64,000 bases of DNA. Origin: Sphingomonas oryzagri (GTDB lineage: Bacteria > Pseudomonadota > Alphaproteobacteria > Sphingomonadales > Sphingomonadaceae). Of the stretch, positions 63,279 through 64,000 are shown in pieces. Location: the NCBI RefSeq assembly GCF_029906645.1, contig NZ_JARYGZ010000001.1, positions 62,001 through 126,000 on the forward strand, given 5' to 3'. The position numbers and the translations under genes are program-made. Positions within the stretch are counted from its first letter, which is position 1. Each line of letters begins with the position of its first letter. The notes beneath the pieces were generated by a model, which was not told the DNA's origin, ran no database searches, and saw only the letters and a list, made by a program, of their open reading frames with translations.

Positions 63279-63302
63279 CCGATGACGCCGTCATGTCATC
63301 GG
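63279..63302. promoter_or_regulatory. Nested inverted repeat with GATGAC/GTCATC half-sites
   Basis: CCGATGAC (63279-63286) pairs with GTCATCGG (63295-63302), and inside sits the palindrome ATGACGCCGTCAT (63282-63294), so the half-site is present three times. The element lies in the divergent gap between a GST gene and the 63325 gene, a suitable place for an operator. The binding protein is unknown. Confidence 0.4.
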
Positions 63303-63324
63303 CCAACGTCCGGGGAGTGGGGCC

Positions 63325-63564
63325 TTGCTGGTTTGGCTGGACTATCTGCGCCTGTCCACGATGCGCCGACGTGAGGCGCGGCGTGAGGCAGGCTTGCTGA
63401 TTCATGAGCATGGCGAGGATGCCGTGCAGGTGGTGCGCGCCAAGATCGAGGATCCGGCGCGATCCACTTCACGCAGCGAACTTCGCCTGACGCTCTGGTA
63501 TGTGCGGGATCTGCTGGCGGCGCGTCGCCGGCGCAAGCAGACCCGGCGGAGCAGCCGTTCCTAG
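63325..63564 (+). CDS. Small hypothetical protein, basic
   Basis: A 79-residue, strongly basic protein starting at TTG (preceded by GGGGAG); ATG at 63361 is an alternative. The body is a helix with MRRREARREAGLLIHEHGED, AVQVVRAKIEDPARS and LRLTLWYVRDLLAARRRRK. Arg-rich ends suggest nucleic-acid or acidic-surface binding. It lies next to a TonB receptor gene and shares its stop with that gene (CTAG). Function unknown. Confidence 0.6.
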   Translation: MLVWLDYLRLSTMRRREARREAGLLIHEHGEDAVQVVRAKIEDPARSTSRSELRLTLWYVRDLLAARRRRKQTRRSSRS

Positions 63565-64000
63565 AAGAACAGCTTGCGGATGCTCACCTTGATCGTCCGT
63601 CCCATCGGATCGAGATAGGCCGGCTGATAGCTGAGCGGCGTGTCGCCGTTCGCGTCGCGAACGTGCTGGCGGCTGTTGGTGATGTTGTTGAGCGCCAGCG
63701 TCACCCGCATTCCCCGTGCCCATTTGTGCTTCATCAGCGAGGGGTTGGCGCCGAGATCGGCGAACAGGCGCAGGTTCGCGGTGGCGAGCGAGGAGAAATG
63801 CAGGTCGCCCGTCGCGCTGCCCGTGCCGCCATCGACCGTCGTCGCGCTTTGCCAGTCACCGGTCAGCCGGACGCCGATGCCGTTGTTGGTGACGCCCAGT
63901 TGGACCTGCACGTCGTGGCGCGGCTGCCCGCCGCCTGAGCCGGAGGTGCCGCCGTCGAGCAGGTCGAGCATCGGGCCGCCGGGGCGCGTGAGGATATCGT
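63561..64000 (-). CDS. TonB-dependent receptor, C-terminal part
   Basis: The C-terminal 146 residues of an outer-membrane receptor that runs off the right edge. It has the typical late beta strands (TVDGGTGSATGDLHFSSLATA, a run split here) and the ending segment LALNNITNSRQHVRDANGDT, then YLDPMGRTIKVSIRKLFF, with the terminal Phe seen in TonB barrels. Only the last strands are visible, so the ligand cannot be guessed. The stop is shared with the preceding gene. Confidence 0.85.
   Translation of the reverse strand, partial: DILTRPGGPMLDLLDGGTSGSGGGQPRHDVQVQLGVTNNGIGVRLTGDWQSATTVDGGTGSATGDLHFSSLATANLRLFADLGANPSLMKHKWARGMRVTLALNNITNSRQHVRDANGDTPLSYQPAYLDPMGRTIKVSIRKLFF

Noticed and set aside
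63147-63324. A promoter for the GST on the minus strand
   Set aside because: A region rich in A/T lies here but no -35/-10 pair with acceptable spacing was found on the minus strand.

Overview
The window is a 64 kb piece of a GC-rich alphaproteobacterial chromosome, most likely a Sphingomonas or another Sphingomonadaceae member. Pointers are the split b and b' subunits of the ATP synthase stator in a stand-alone FO operon (atpI-B-E-F'-F), the rph-rdgB-hemW genes diverging from hrcA-grpE, a UrcA-family protein, an HWE-type bacteriophytochrome kinase with its heme oxygenase, an alphaproteobacterial sigma-32 promoter before dnaK, TonB receptor and secreted peptidase genes, and frequent palindromic intergenic repeats of the type common in sphingomonads. 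I see no prophage, IS element, CRISPR array, rRNA or tRNA. The region reads as core chromosome with a few accessory insertions.

Layout. 1-2.6 kb: a partial acetyltransferase, DUF484-xerC and a lone flgM. 2.6-9 kb: gshB, yraN and rsmI (minus), a lipoprotein similar to penicillin-binding-protein activators, a DUF1428 gene, then hemW-rdgB-rph (minus). 9-16.3 kb: chaperone region with hrcA-grpE (plus) and dnaK then dnaJ (minus), separated by a Gly/His-rich secreted protein, a GST, an acetyltransferase and dgkA. 16.3-22 kb: a PCuAC copper chaperone, a HExxH protein, queG, lipoproteins, a PfkB sugar/nucleoside kinase and a large amino acid permease. 22-26.4 kb: a histidine operon hisB-yciI-hisH-hisA-hisF-(PEP-CTERM protein)-hisE-HIT on the minus strand. 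26.4-34.7 kb: sspB, fumC, purB-bphO-bphP, an EF-hand protein and radC. 34.8-38.6 kb: a ydbH-ynbE-ydbL envelope lipid-transport operon. 38.7-41.3 kb: FO ATP synthase. 42-50.9 kb: uvrC, a polysaccharide-deacetylase-like protein, recO, leuB, a glutathione peroxidase, and metZ-apaG-lysR.

50.9-64 kb is richer in secreted and envelope functions: an M1 aminopeptidase, UrcA, PilZ, a divergent marR/sirtuin pair around a clear palindromic operator, a two-gene beta-glucan operon (a GH144-like lipoprotein plus a GH3 beta-glucosidase) behind a promoter that overlaps a LacI-type operator, an outer-membrane barrel, a 50-residue Flp-pilin-like microprotein, an M13 peptidase, a GST and the C-terminus of a TonB-dependent receptor.

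Tightly packed organisation is the rule. Many tandem pairs overlap by ATGA or GTGA, and five of the fourteen convergent pairs share a 4-bp CTAG or TTAG stop overlap. The most interesting items are the GH144/GH3 locus with its operator, the PEP-CTERM gene inside the his operon, the purB-bphO-bphP arrangement, the marR/sirtuin intergenic operator, the three long composite palindromic repeats and the microprotein. None of these is proven to be a new system by the sequence alone.
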